This document shows, piece after piece, positions 1-12,031 of a stretch of 64,000 bases of DNA. Source of the DNA: Cymbidium sinense (lineage: Eukaryota > Streptophyta > Magnoliopsida > Asparagales > Orchidaceae); contig CM038228.1 in NCBI GenBank assembly GCA_021442155.1, forward strand, positions 10,209,179-10,273,178, in the 5' to 3' direction. Within the stretch, counting starts at the first letter, position 1. The number at the start of each line of letters is the position of its first letter. Below the pieces are notes generated by a model. It was not told where the DNA came from. It ran no database searches and was given only the letters and a program-made list of their open reading frames with translations. The position numbers and the translations under genes are program-made.

Positions 1-1097
1 TTCTTTCTTCAAAATTTTATTATGGGGCCTTGGCCTCCATACCTGCTTATCCTTTCACTGGGACCTTTCGACAGTGGATTCTTGGACACGTGGTCTGAGT
101 GTCACGCTCCAATGATCACCACACAATGCATACTTGGCCCGATGCCTAGTTACAATAAGAGATAGTAATCTCCTTAATGGAGATTTAGTATTTTCAATCA
201 CCATAGGCCTCTGAAATTTTCTTTTCATTAAGCCTCTGTCCTTGGCTACTTTAAAAATGTTTTGTATTCTAGCAGACACTATTTCAAGTTATCTCCACTA
301 TGGTGGTGGAGTTTGATGTTGTTGAGTCCAGAAATACTACTTTACTTCACCAGTAGAGCTATTCCTTTTTACCCATTGTAAATTATCAAAGTTGTTAAGG
401 TAGGAATACTCACTTCTGGTGGTAGTATTATTTGTTCACTGGGTCATTTAGGTAGCATCTAGTGAGCACTCTGCTCAGCATTTTTTCTTCTTCTCTACCT
501 TTTAGTTAATTTTCTTCCTGATGAGGAAGCTTCATGTCCATGCTTTCTAGATACAAAAGGTTCAGTTAGCGAAGCAAGACATAGTTTGCCCACTGACGGT
601 TCTTTTCATCATTGGAGCTTCAGATTGACCTAGTCTTTTAAAAATTGAAGTTCTCTGTCAGGAGAACTCCTTAATAGCAGTTGGTTGTAGAACTGGTTGG
701 CAAGCATGACTAGTAAGAGCCTCAGTAAACTGAGGCCTCCGGCATGACCTCGGATGAGTGTACCACTAGTGGGTACTTCAGGAGTTGCAACTATAATAGC
801 TAGAAAATTTAAGCTACCAAATTGAATGGAAGCTCCAACATCTCTAATATTAATTATAGCATTAGCCAGACAGATGTTGGCTCCACGACCTAGATGGATG
901 ATGAACGGTGTGTTTTAAACATCGATCGATATAAAGAATAAGCATATTAATCATAATGACATAATTAGCTCAAATTTAATATCATTGATAATTGATTCTC
1001 CTTTTTATTTATTATTCTCCACTATTATTATAGCTTAAATTTAACTAGCCAAAGATTGAAATAAAAACCTATCCCCAGCAGAGTCACCAGAAAATTA
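1..1097 (-). mobile_element. 5' leader of a second Tat-like element, cut by window edge
   Basis: This stretch aligns base for base, with scattered substitutions, to 15069-16174 of the neighbouring element. Shared blocks include tttcttcaaaattt, ggacctttc and the dense aattagctca/ttgatta region. It lies on the 3' (minus-strand) side of the LTR at 1098-5245 and starts with that LTR's primer-binding site. It is therefore internal leader, not target DNA. No reading frame in it resembles a known protein, and the matching part of the right-hand element is also non-coding. Confidence 0.85.
1072..1089 (-). other. Primer-binding site of left-hand element
   Basis: Read on the minus strand the site is TGGTGACTCTGCTGGGGA. 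It begins with TGG, as sites complementary to a tRNA 3' CCA end do, and has the GACTCTGCTGGGGA core familiar from Tat/Ogre-type plant elements. It lies 8 bases inside the LTR end (TG on the plus strand at 1098). The matched tRNA was not checked. Confidence 0.75.
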
Positions 1098-2509
1098 TGG
1101 GCTCCAAAAATTTCACTGACCTCTCGACATATTGAAGAGAGTATGGTTTAAAATGTATCGGTGTAATTTTTAGAAGGCAGAAGGAATAGTAGATAAGGCA
1201 CTACTAAGAGATTTCACCCTCATTTGGTGAGGTCTTTAGATCTGGTTCTAGGTTTTCTAAAGGTGCAAGTCCCTAGAGTTAATTTCCCCTCTCAATGCTA
1301 AGAGAGAACTTTCGATTAAGGCTAGTCATTAGATTGCTTAATACGTAGCATATAATAGCAGCATGGGAGTTTTAGAATTTAGATTTAGAATTTGTGAAAT
1401 TCATCATCATTAGCTTAAAGTAGATGGTTGGGAGAATGATGACATGCCTGATCTAGATCCCATGGTTTCACCATCCCGGACAGTTATGGTCCATAGTCTA
1501 CTTAGCCAGAGGAGATAGTCAATGAAACCTGGTTAAAAGATCCTTATCAGCAACACATGGGTTACATCATCTAAAAATCCTTATATACCTGGGGTGGTAT
1601 TTATCTAAGGAGATAATCTTAAGTCTACCTTAGCTGACAGAGGGATTTTTGCCCTATCAAATATACCTTATGATTCACAACTCAAAGGGAAAAGCCATTG
1701 AGGAGCATAGGGACTATGGTCATGATCATAATATAATAGAGCCTTATTGGCCAAACCACCTGATCAGAGGACCATGGTCATAACTACATCATCTATGGAG
1801 CCTACCAGCCAAGCCACGTAGTCAGAGGACATGGGCCATATCCTTACTAGCATGAGATTGATTGAGAGTGAACATAAAGAACACTTGATTTGACATTAAC
1901 TCCTTTGTGAGCTAGAGTTTTATTAATTTGTCACCTTGAACAAATAGTTGCGGAAGGTAGATAGATTAAGTTTTGCTTTAAGCTTTTAATGATTAGATTT
2001 TATTTAAGCAGTTTTTAAATTGATACTTAATTTAAGTTAATTTAATTTGAAATTAGGATCTCTTTTTGATGGAAGTATCTCCTCCGGTTGAAATCACCTT
2101 TCAGCACAGCCATAATCGGGGTAGTTAATTGATTGAATCAAATATATTTAAGAACTTTAGATCCTGTCAACTCTATTTAGCTCCTAGAGGATCAGATCTA
2201 CTATCACATGATAGAATTAGCTACTCATATATTTTAATAAGTTGAAATTCTTATAATAATTAGGTTTTAGATTTTGTTTACTCGAACCCAGTCCTAAGAC
2301 CAAACCTGAAAGCAACCCGCGCAGCATCCTCAGACACTAAATTTAAGCATTCAACATAGTGTCGGAGCCCATGTGTGATTAGTAATTTAGCTAATTTTAT
2401 TTCTAAATTATGAGATTGATTTTATATTTTATTTAATTCCAATTTAGCTTGCATAGCATTTTTAGACATTAAAATTTGCACTTTAAATCTCTATGTCCAA
2501 GCACATGTA

Positions 2510-4185
2510 GGTATTTATAGCTTAGATAATTTCATCTAATTAATAAAATCATTGACATTAAAAATCATAATTAGAATAAAATTTCTTTTATTTTTGGATT
2601 GAAGGAAAGTTCCTTCATTTGTGCAGCATTTAATTTAGTGTCACCTTTTGCCTGCTTGTACAAAGAATTGTATATCTGGTGGCGTATAAAGTGTTGTAAC
2701 TTAATCTAATATCTTATTAGATCTTTTGGATTAATATTTAATTGATTCCAAGTTGATTAGTCTTTGAAGATTCAGTAGACTCTCGTTTATGACAATTCTC
2801 AAATTCATCACTAACTATACTCAATTTCTTCTTGATCTAATTCGAGTATTTAATAAGGCAACGAATATACTTCAAACATTTTCTAATATTCATTGCTTAT
2901 GCTTATTAGCAATCATTCGATCTCATAGAAAATCTCTGATGAATTTTTTAATTTTCATCAATTTATTTGAGTATATTTGAAGAGTATATCTTAATTTTAA
3001 GAGGCTCTCTTATGCTTTGATTTAATGTTCAATCAAGATTCCTACTTCTTTCGATATCAGGCCTAATTTTCAATTATTCAATTAATTTTATGATTACTTG
3101 TTTGTGAATTTAATACTTTGAGTATTCAATACTAGGCTCTATTCACATAAACAAATATCAACTCCAATATCCCTAACTCCACATCAGACTTCATATTTAG
3201 TGAATAATTGGACTTAAAATTTATTATAAGTCTCTTATAAGTTTGATATCAGCCTCTCCAAGTTACAACTAAAGCTTATTTAGTTTTGTGAAATTTGAAG
3301 AAAAGAGAACCCATTTTATCACTTCAATTTAAACCACCGAGGATTATAATTAAAGCATGTAGTATCATCCATCATACCCCATCATCATAGCTGATTATTA
3401 AATTTAGATAAGGATGGGTTCCACATTGTTTCCTTTAATTCCTATAAATAATGCTAAGAGGGGGCCTTCCATTTCATTCCACTTGTTTGAGGAGTTGGAG
3501 TGCTTAAAAGAGAGGGGATAATTTTTTAGTTCAAATTTTGAATGGGCTTTCAACTTTACTTAAATAAATCTTGTAAGTGCTTTTTACTTCTTTTCTCTTT
3601 GATTTAATGTTTTACCTTTGTACTCATTATATGTTCTTTTCTCTTCTTTATTTTATTTGATTTCAATTTTAAAAGATAACTATTTAAATTTATTTAAGTT
3701 CCAAATTTTATTCTAAATTTCAATAGTAGGGGAGGGACATCTAACAATTTATTTGGTTTACTCGGTACGCCCAACTGAGCATAGCGAGTGCTGTCTGGTG
3801 ACACCACAGCCGTCTTCACACCCGCTATGCCTTATTGAGCATAGGGAGGGACATCTAACAATTCATTTCCTTCCCATTTTCTCCAACCGAACTTGCACAT
3901 CCCTATAGGAAGTTTAACCTATTACTAATACAAGTAGGATTCAAGTTTCAAATCTTACATTTACTAAAATCTGATTTTAGATTTTTGGTTTGCTAAAATT
4001 AATTGGGTTTTGTGGCTCGATATCTGGAAATAAAGAAGAAAAGGGAGAAGGAAAGATAACAGCGGCTTAGCTTTGACTTAACTGGAAATAGAGAAGAGAG
4101 GGAGAGTGAAGGGAAAAGAGGTTGTCGGCTAGGGAAGAGGGCAGTGCAGAGGGCATGGAGAATTTCGGTCAAGGATGGAATTTGT
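2510..4185. other. 1.7-kb segment present in only one LTR copy
   Basis: The LTR alignment breaks after ctttaaatctctatg (about 2495) and resumes at tgattt(c/t)ggttgg near 4187. The right-hand LTR jumps directly from one to the other at about 17585-17615, with a short GTAGG match at the junction. Either the right copy lost the segment or the left copy gained it. The segment holds a plus-strand TATA-like block (cctataaataatgc, about 3441-3454), which is antisense to the host LTR. No TG...CA ends or target duplication were found, so deletion from the right copy is slightly favoured. Confidence 0.6.
3728..3866. repeat. Short direct repeat flanking a hairpin
   Basis: The motif gggagggacatctaacaatt occurs at about 3730 and again at about 3845. 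Between them lies an inverted repeat, GCATAGCG (3779-3786) and CGCTATGC (3823-3830), with a 36-base loop. The short word gagcatag also occurs twice (3777 and 3837). The function is unknown. Confidence 0.6.
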
Positions 4186-4607
4186 CTAGAAGTGATTTCG
4201 GTTGGAGAAAATGGGGGAAGGAAATGAAAGAAAAATTTTGGCTAGGCTTGAAGGGTTTCAGCTACTCCAAGTGGACGGGAAGGAAAATGGAAAGAGAGGG
4301 AGGGAGGTCGGGTAAGGTGGATAGAAGGAAAATGAAAGGGTGAGGAAGAGAGGGAGAACTTACCCTTTGCTTGTGTGCAATTTTGATAAGAGAGGGAAAA
4401 ATGAGAGCCAAAAAGAGTCTCGTTTCTTTAAGGAGGAGGAAGGAGGGGGGAACGGTTGAGAGATCGTGTGTGGTTTGGCCATTCGAACGGAAGAGCGGGA
4501 GGGAGGAAGGAGGATCGAATGAGAGGGACATCGAACAAAGAGATTATGTGGGTCATGCGTGCTCAGGTCATGCGTGTTGTATGCTCCTTTAGCCATGAAA
4601 TGAGATT

Positions 4608-4663
4608 ATGGGTCAGTTTTAGGTTATTAGCCCTTATGGGTTGATTTTAGGTTATTAGCCCTT
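4608..4663. repeat. 28-bp minisatellite, two copies (left LTR)
   Basis: The unit is roughly atgggtcaattttaggttat followed by tagccctt. Two head-to-tail copies lie here; the other LTR has three at the corresponding place (17954-18036). Confidence 0.8.
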
Positions 4664-4726
4664 TGATAATACTTTTTTTGTTTAGTCAACTTTAATATGA
4701 ACATTATGCCAACCTCAATATAGGGT

Positions 4727-4728
<2 letters not shown>

Positions 4729-4782
<54 letters not shown>
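4729..4782. repeat. (AT)n microsatellite inside left LTR
   Basis: About 27 uninterrupted AT repeats. The right-hand LTR has only a short AT run here (about 18102-18114), followed by about 50 bases that the left copy lacks. Confidence 0.95.
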
Positions 4783-5245
4783 CATTTCGGAGGTTGTTTG
4801 GTTCAAATCAATGTCAAATTAGATCAATTTTAGCTCAAAATGTGCATTATCATTTTGTTTGATTTTCATGTAGACTTCTTCGAATTAAGTGTGAATAGCC
4901 TTACTTGATTGATTTTGACATTTTGAAACTAACATCTCAATCAATTTTATGAATGGAGGTCATTTGGACATCATCATAGCTTCTTGGCTTCGATATATGT
5001 GTTAGCACATTGATAGCTCAATCATTTGGTTGGATAGTCTTTTAATTATGTAATATTTATATTTTGATCAATTTCAATGTTCTAAATGTGATGGCAAAGT
5101 CTGCTCATCGATTGGAGGTTATTTGGACTGATTTTGGTGATGTTTGGCACATCTCAACCCCGATTTGTACTATAAAGCATCCGAAGTCGATCGAATTCAC
5201 CTTATAAACTTGATTCGACATGTGTAGCACATGTGAAAGTCAACA

Positions 5246-7059
5246 AATGCACCCCAACAAATGTAATTCATGCATGGAGCGAGTCGTATTTGTTGAAAAC
5301 TTGTTGACCCTTTGGGCAATTCATGCATGGATCATTTCAGCTTCGATTGCAATAACTTACAGAGCTTTTATTGGATTTATCATTAGTATGATGCCTTATT
5401 TTGGACATGCTAAGTGATCAGATTGACCAATTTATTAGAATCGACTTGTCAGATATATAAGAGTTCTTACACCATCTACTCTTTGCTTCAATGACTTTGT
5501 GGAAGATCTCTTTCTTCTATGTTGTTGCACATTTGAGTTTCCTCTAACCCCAGCTTCATGCTTGGTCAAGTTTGATGGTGGAATTGGTTTGCTTATTTTA
5601 AGATTTGAAATTCTTTTTGTCCTAGCTTTAAACTTGATGGACTTAATGAAGGATTGACCTGATTTGTCTGTATTGACTTGTTAGAAAGTGCACGTATATC
5701 TTCAATCATATGCTTGTTGCTTTGATGGACTTATTGAATAGTGCATATAGATGACCCAATTTTTTGACTTATATTAAGTCTATAATATTGAGTTATCAAC
5801 CTATCAATGTGTGCTTTAACAGATTGAATAATTATTTAATTCTTTTAGTTTGGTCATCCGCTTTTTATGAACTATAGAATTATTTTCTCAGTCCTGTGCT
5901 TTCTATTTTGACGAACTTGATGAGGAGATTGGCTTTGATCTGTGCTTTGTGAATAAATTGAAATATCACCTTGCATGTAATATAAAGATTGACTTGAGGC
6001 AGCTCTGAATTGAGAGTTTCCTCAGATTATCTTGGTCTATCAATCAGGTTGAAAGATCTCTTGGATTCTGGTTGCTTGTAGTCACTAAGCTAGATCTGGT
6101 TTAAGATTAAATAGCTATCATTATTGAACTGATGAGCAGGGGCTCTTTGATTGTGACCTTTTCTTATGGCTTGTTGAGTGAGGAGAGTGTCAATATCTCG
6201 ACCATTTATAGGCTTATTTAGTTTAACCTTTAGAACTTACTCGAGTCTTCGAATTAAGCTGTGATAGGTTGGTGATTTGGTCATCGGACTAATGAATGGG
6301 GGCTCTTTCACTACAGCCTTTTCTTATGGCTTGTTGAGTGAGGAGAGTTTTAGCAACTCAGTCATTTATAAGCTTATTGAGTTTGACCTTTAGAACCCAT
6401 CTGCGTCCTAGACTTTAGGATATAGAGGTTAATATTTTTCCAACTCAGTTGATTGAAGCTTCCAAGATTGGGAGTTCTTTTGACTTGATCTCTAACTTTT
6501 GACTAATCTTGGAGAGAAATTTTTGATATTTAGGGCTATCTTTTCATGCATAAAAATAGATTATTTTTTCTCCTACAGGAGCCTACAACTTTAGCAAAAT
6601 AGTTATAGTTAAGTTCAGAGATTTTGGAGTAAAGCTTCGATGTCAACTTGAATCAGAATATGTTCGAGAATCTTGCCTTATAGCTCGATGTCAACTAAAA
6701 TAAACTTAATATAAAATAAAAATGCTCTCTTCTTGTAGGGGGAATTCAAAAGCACATTTAGAAGAACTTTCAAGATGAAATTAAGCAAATACATCAATAT
6801 TTGAGTTAATATGCTCTTAAGAGGGTTTTAACATGTAACATTGATTTCATCTATGTACAGAAATAAAAAAATGCCTCCTATGTAACTGGAGAATTTTCAT
6901 TAATTTTTTTTTATCTTAAGTAAATATATTTATTTAAGGATCTTGGCATGAAGCACGATGTCAACCTAAATAGATATACTAAAAAAATTCCCCTGTCTTA
7001 TAAGGGGATTTCTATTATACCTCGAGAATGTATTTATCATGTATAATACTTTTTTAGGT
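5246..7059 (-). other. Non-coding stretch between Tat pol and its 3' LTR
   Basis: There is no protein-like frame. It contains a diverged tandem duplication: 6125-6240 and 6290-6410 share ttttcttatggcttgttgag and the following tgaggagag. A second weak repeat pair around gatgtcaac lies near 6650, 6685 and 6957. Long untranslated regions between pol and the 3' LTR are usual in Tat/Ogre-like elements. I see no convincing polypurine tract next to 5245. Confidence 0.6.
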
Positions 7060-8180
7060 AACGATCATTGATTGGTGGCATTGGTCTTTCACCCTTTAAG
7101 TTAATGAGTTAGTATGTCCATACTTGGTACACTTCTTCAATGACAAAAGGACCCTCCCAATTAGGCTCAAATTTCTCACCAAATTTTTGATTAAGAATAA
7201 TTGGTCTTCCCAGCACCAAGACTAATTCCCCTTTTTGGAATATTCGAGGTCTGCAGACAACTTTGCTCGATGAACTTCCAGATTTTGATGAGCTTGCAAT
7301 CTAACTTCATCAAGCACGTCGAGTTCCTCCATTCTCAAATGAGCATTGTGATCTTCAGTTAGGTTGTATTGGATCGCTATTCAAAGTGATGGCAACTCAA
7401 CTTTGAGTAGAAGAATCTCTTCAGTTTTGAATACTAATGAATAGGGAGTGGCTTTAGTTGGCATCTTGTAGGTAGTTCGATATGCCCATAGTACCTCTAT
7501 TTGTTTAATATGTCATTTTTTATTATTTTTAATAAGGATCTTCTTGAGCAGCTTGACTAATGTTATGTGGAAGGCCTCTGCCAAATCATTTGCTCTTGGA
7601 TTGCATATTAAAGAATATCACCAATCAATTTTGTGTCGATCGACGAATCTATAAATCTTTGTATTTTTGAAAGTTGTGTCATTATCAAAAATTATTCAGC
7701 GTAACACTCCAAATATAGACCACATTATACATGAAGAAGTTGATCACTCGATCAACAGTAACTTCTTTAAACGGGGTATCTTCAGCCCACTTAGAATCAG
7801 TCCCTGCTAGGATGAAGCGGTGTTTATCTAATGACGGTGGATCAATTGGTCTAATTACATTTGTACCCCAACATTCAAAAAATGATGATGCTATTATTGG
7901 GTGTAATGGATTTGGAGGTTGATAGATTATATTCTCATGTACTTGACATTCATGACACCTCTTAGCATGATTGATACAGTCTCTCACCAAGATGGCAACA
8001 ATAGCCCATCCTTGTGATCTTTACTGCTATCTTGGGACTTAACTGATGTGCACCATAAAGTCCTTCATGAACTTCAACCATCACTTTGGTACCTTCATCT
8101 ATATTTATGCATCGTAGCCACATTTGTTCAAAGGATTTATGAAATAAAGTGTTGTTGACGAAAGCATAGTGCAACATTCT
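7060..8180 (-). pseudogene. Integrase of the Tat-like element (decayed)
   Basis: Integrase inserts the reverse-transcribed copy into the genome. Read from 8180 downward, the HHCC zinc-finger part shows HEGLYGAH, then CHECQVHENI. The core follows: WGTNVIRPI, then KHRFILAGTDSKWAE. The C-terminal part near 7240-7080 reads GRPIILNQKFGEKFEPNWEG, like the GPNWEGP motif of Tat integrases. The aspartate normal in W-G-x-D at the start of the core is Asn here (codon at 7859-7861). The second core aspartate is in the FILAGTD segment region, and I did not locate a clean third residue. Frames change around 7970, 7690 and 7500. It is the last pol domain before the 3' non-coding stretch and is surely inactive. 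Confidence 0.85.
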
Positions 8181-8495
8181 CTTCTCAATTTGAGCTACCA
8201 GTGATTTATTACTTAGTAATTTGCCTTCTTTAAAGTAGTCAATGAAAGGTTGCCTTCAATCATGAGTCTCTTCTACTATAAAGGCTTCATATTATTTTTC
8301 TAAGGCAATATCATGCTTAGCTATTCTTGTTATAACTTCTTTTTGATTTCGGGGAGAATGAGGAGCAACCTGAGTCGCATCCTGCTATATTAAATTTGAT
8401 AACCCCTCTACCTATAGGGATTAATACTTTGCTCGCTCAAGAATTTGTTGAGTAAATATCTCGATCATGACATAATCATCATTCATACTTGTCAT

Positions 8496-8864
8496 TTACT
8501 TAGCTAATTTTGCTAAGCAATCTTCTTTGCTATTCTTGGATCGAGAGGCTTGAGTTAATGTGATATTTAGTATTTGCTTCATAAGCTCGAGAACTCGCTT
8601 GTGATAAAAAGATAACTCAAACTTGTTAATTTTATAAATGTCAAGTACTTGATTTATAATAAGCTGAGAATTATCAAAAATATGCAAGTTTTGAATGCCT
8701 ATGAAAATAACTTCTTCAATACCTGCCACTAATGCTTCATACTCAGCTTCATTATTAGTTTTTGGCTCGGTCAACCCACATGATCGTCTCATTATCCCTC
8801 CTTCTGGTTTTATGAAGTCGATGCCGATTCCCGCTCTTGAGGCTCCATCAAAGTACATTTCCAA
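8496..8864 (-). pseudogene. Second RNase H domain of the Tat-like pol
   Basis: A continuous frame of about 120 residues with the RNase H pattern: YFDGAS near residue 4, GIGIDF, then TNNEAEYEALVAGIE around residue 36, and DNSQLIINQVLDIY around residue 63. These carry the expected Asp, Glu and Asp positions. It lies between the RT-linked RNase H and integrase, the dual-RNase-H layout described for Tat-lineage elements. It is the longest undamaged stretch of this pol. It would degrade RNA in RNA/DNA hybrids during reverse transcription. The segment 8181-8495 looks like further linker but has no clear motif. Confidence 0.85.
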
Positions 8865-9079
8865 AATTTATGATTTTTCTCTTTCCTAAATGGGCATAAT
8901 TTTCTCATCAAGCAAATCATCATTAAGAGAAGAGTCTGCAGGGATGGGATGTGCAGCAAGAAAATTTGCTAAGACTTGTCTCTTTCTACTTTCTATGGAA
9001 TGTATGTGTTATCAAATTGTTAAAGCAATACTCCCAATCTTGCCAAGTGACCTGTCAATGCTAGTCTTGTCATCAAGTA

Positions 9080-10290
9080 CTTCAGCAAATCGATCCTTGA
9101 GATGAGGTTAATCTTGTGAGATAATATATAATGACAGAGCTTTTGGACTGCAAAGATCAATGCCAAATAGTACTTTTCTATCAGAGTGTATCTCATTTCT
9201 ACTCATATTAATCTTCGACTGATATAATAAAGAGCATTCTCTTTAGTTTCTTCATTGTGTTGTGCCAATAATGCTCCAAGGGTCTCTTCTAATGCAGCTG
9301 TGTATAGAATGAGGGGCTTCCCAAGAGTAGGTGCTCCAAGGATCGATGGATTTAACAAGTAGCTTTTAATGCTTTTGAAGGCCTCTTGGCACCCCTTGTC
9401 CCATTTGAATGGAGCATCCTTCTTCATCAACTTTGTAAATGGCTAACAGCGATAGGTTTGATATAAATTGACAGATGAATGCAAGCTGTCCTTGTAAAGA
9501 ATGGAGTTGATGCAAATTCTTCAGTGCAGGCATCTCCACAATTGCCTTGATTTTAGCAGGATTAATTTCAATTCCTCTATGACGTACAATATACCCAAGA
9601 AATTTTTGAGAGTGAACTCCAAATGCACATTTTAGAGGGTTCATCTTGAGATTATATTTTTCTGACTCTACCCAATATAATTCTCAAGTCTTCAAAGTGA
9701 TTTTCACGATTTAAGCTCTTCACCACCAAATCATCAACATAATATTCCACCTTCTGGTGAATCAACTCATCAAAAATACGTTTCATGGCTCTTTGTATGT
9801 AACTCTATTATTTTTCAAACCAAAAGGCATGATTGTAGCAGTATATACCAATTGGCTTCCTAAATAATGTGTGTCTTTCATCTTTAGGTGCCATATTGAT
9901 TTGATTATATCGATGATCCATCCATAAATGAGAACATGTCATAGTTGGAAGTACTGTCCACTAGTAGTTCTGATATTGAAAGTGAAAAGTTATCTTTTGG
10001 AGACACCTTATTTAGGTCCTGGAAGTCAATGCAAACACGAATTTAGTCGTTCTTCTTCCTAACTGGGATAATGTTGGCTATCCAATTTGCATACTTTTCC
10101 TCCCAGATGAAGCCTATTTTGATCAGCTTCTTAGTTTCCCAATTACTTATTCTTCAATCTCCAATATCATTCGCCTAGGAGCTTGCTTAACAGGCATCAC
10201 ATCTGGTTTAATGACAAGTTTATGAACTACTACATCAGGGAATAAGCCTGGCATTTCAGAATATATCGGAGTAATCCCTAAATTCACAAA
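9080..10290 (-). pseudogene. Reverse transcriptase and first RNase H of the Tat-like pol (decayed)
   Basis: From 10290 downward the frame opens with YSEMPGLFPDVVVHKL and KPDVMPVKQAPRRM, the usual start of a Tat-type RT. Then come IPVRKKN and CIDFQDLNKVSPKDNFSLS near 10070-10020 (the last part after a frame change), FSFMDGSS (first catalytic Asp, near 9930), and YVDD intact at 9730-9741. The thumb and connection follow: CAFGVHSQKFLGYIV and PLILYTAALEETLGALLAQH (first RNase H). Stops and at least one frameshift (right after FMDGSS) prevent translation as one protein. Catalytic aspartates survive, so inactivation is by frame loss. The gene sits between protease and the second RNase H. Confidence 0.9.
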
Positions 10291-11347
10291 GTAGCATTTT
10301 TAGCTCTTCAATGTTCTCATCATGTAGAAGGGCTTTGATGAAAGTTGGACGGGGATCATCCTCAGCTCCTAGGTTGATTTCTTTGAGTTCATCCATAGTA
10401 GCTACTTGTCCACCATCTTTGAGTTGTTTAGGTGCAGGCTTAGCTTCTACTTCTTCATCATTTGTAAGAAGAATTTCATGGAGACCATCTTCTTCATCAC
10501 TATTAGTTTCAATCTCAGCTTCTATTATATTATAACAAACTTTATTTTGATGAGATTTGTGGATGAACCCAAGACCTTTAGTGACAAACTTATCACTTCT
10601 TCATGATATTTGAAGATTTCTTTGATTCCACATCTTGCTAAAGACTTGAGCTCTCTGCTTAGTAATTCAATATGAATTCTAAGCTTATACATCATTCTTC
10701 ATAATTTTGTTGATAGTATATTGGTATTCTTGTTGGCACAATCTCATCAAAATTTTCATGTTGAGTAGGTTGATCAAAATTGTGAGGCTAAGACTCTTCA
10801 TATTTGTAAAATAAAATTCTTATTCCACCACTCTCACTCAACGGTGGCACATAGAATATTATCAATTCTTCAATGTTATGAACCTCTAGTGGAGTGGTTT
10901 CTTTGAAGTACTGCTGAGGGATGGGTATAATTTTGAGGGAGTCATCTGACTCTGGCAAGTGAGCTATCCTTCTTGATGTGACCCTCTGAACTTATTTCCA
11001 TAAGTAGATTTAAAGTCGTAGTATGAATCAAAATAATTTATTTCATACTTTGCCTTTCTTGAAAATTTATAAGTTCCTTTAGGTTTGACAAGAATATTTT
11101 CTTCTTCTTGTGTATCACTTCTCAAATGAGGAACTGGTCTTCTTGATTTAGATGTAGAATCATATACTTTAGGGAGAGTCAACATTACCTTCTTTCTTCC
11201 TTATTGCTTCTACTCTTTCATATTATGAAGTTGCTTTTTAGTTCCTGAAGTGGAATCTACCACCTTAAGAGGTTCTATTGGTTTAGGCTCTTTAGGAATG
11301 AAGTATTTTGCATCTTCATAAATCTTTACTTCATGGATGAAGAATGG

Positions 11348-11700
11348 TCATATGTTACTAGGAATTCTGAATACTTCTCCATCTTTCGGGTACTTGATAC
11401 ATTGATGCATAGTTGATGAGAATATGCCATACTCATACAACCATGGTTGACCCAAGAGAGCTATGAACGATGTATTGGCATCGATTACATGAAACTTGGC
11501 TTCTGTATATAAATCCCAAAACTTGAATGGGAGAATAAAAGAATCGAGGGTTTTCCACCCTTTCTCATTGAAACCATGAACCATCAACTTATCCCTCCCA
11601 AAATATTAGATATTAAGTGATAATCCTCTTAATGCTTTTAGACTCATAAGGTTGATACAAGAACCTGGATCAATCAATATTCGGCTGATTAAGATGCCAT
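11348..11700 (-). pseudogene. Aspartic protease of the Tat-like element (decayed)
   Basis: The protease cuts the gag-pol polyprotein. The active-site strand reads ILIDPGSCINLMS (DPGS at 11660-11671); retroviral-type proteases have D-T/S-G, so the middle residue is Pro here. Downstream, ANTSFIALLGQPWLYEYGIF matches the conserved LLGRPWxxxxG motif. A frame change separates the two parts. The stretch 10300-11340 between protease and RT encodes only a low-complexity charged linker (for example the frame at 10964-11185) with no domain I recognise. Confidence 0.8.
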
Positions 11701-12031
11701 CACTCTCTACGATAACATATAGAGCACGGTTGTGATCCGCTGTTCCTAATATATGATCTTCTTCAAAAAAAATGATTACTGAGAGATCTTGAGTTTACAA
11801 TGATTCAGTCATGTATTTTTCAACAATGTAAGCTTCATAACTCTGGATCTTTGAGAGCCTGTATCAAAGTTTCTTGGAGGTCTTTTGACATCAAGAGAGC
11901 CTCACACACACTTAATTGTGCAAGGATCTTTCTCAAATGTGATAAAATATTATAATCTATCTTTTTGCTTGATTTAGGCTTTTGTTTAGGATTCTTGGGA
12001 ATGATATCTTCATTGACTTGATTTATTTGCC

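Larger units (their letters stand above)
1098..5245 (-). mobile_element. LTR shared by two tandem Tat-like elements (4.15 kb)
   Basis: On the minus strand the LTR starts TGTTGACTTTCACATGTG at 5245 and ends in CA at 1098, followed by a primer-binding site. It aligns to 16175-18628 along its length except for about 1.7 kb (2510-4185) that the other copy lacks. It serves as 3' LTR for the right-hand element and 5' LTR for the one off the left edge. The outer segment (4020-4540) is purine-rich on the plus strand. No clear polypurine tract is visible just outside 5245, so the 3' LTR start rests on the alignment with the other copy. Confidence 0.8.

Noticed and set aside
4122..4644. Cluster of overlapping frames on both strands (Gly/Glu/Arg-rich and Ser/Pro-rich)
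   Set aside because: They come from purine-rich LTR sequence. The matching LTR region (17600-17920) does not keep the frames, and no domain is seen.
9105..9203. Plus-strand frames at 8695-9105 opposite the RNase H and RT genes
   Set aside because: Shadows of the minus-strand pol reading.
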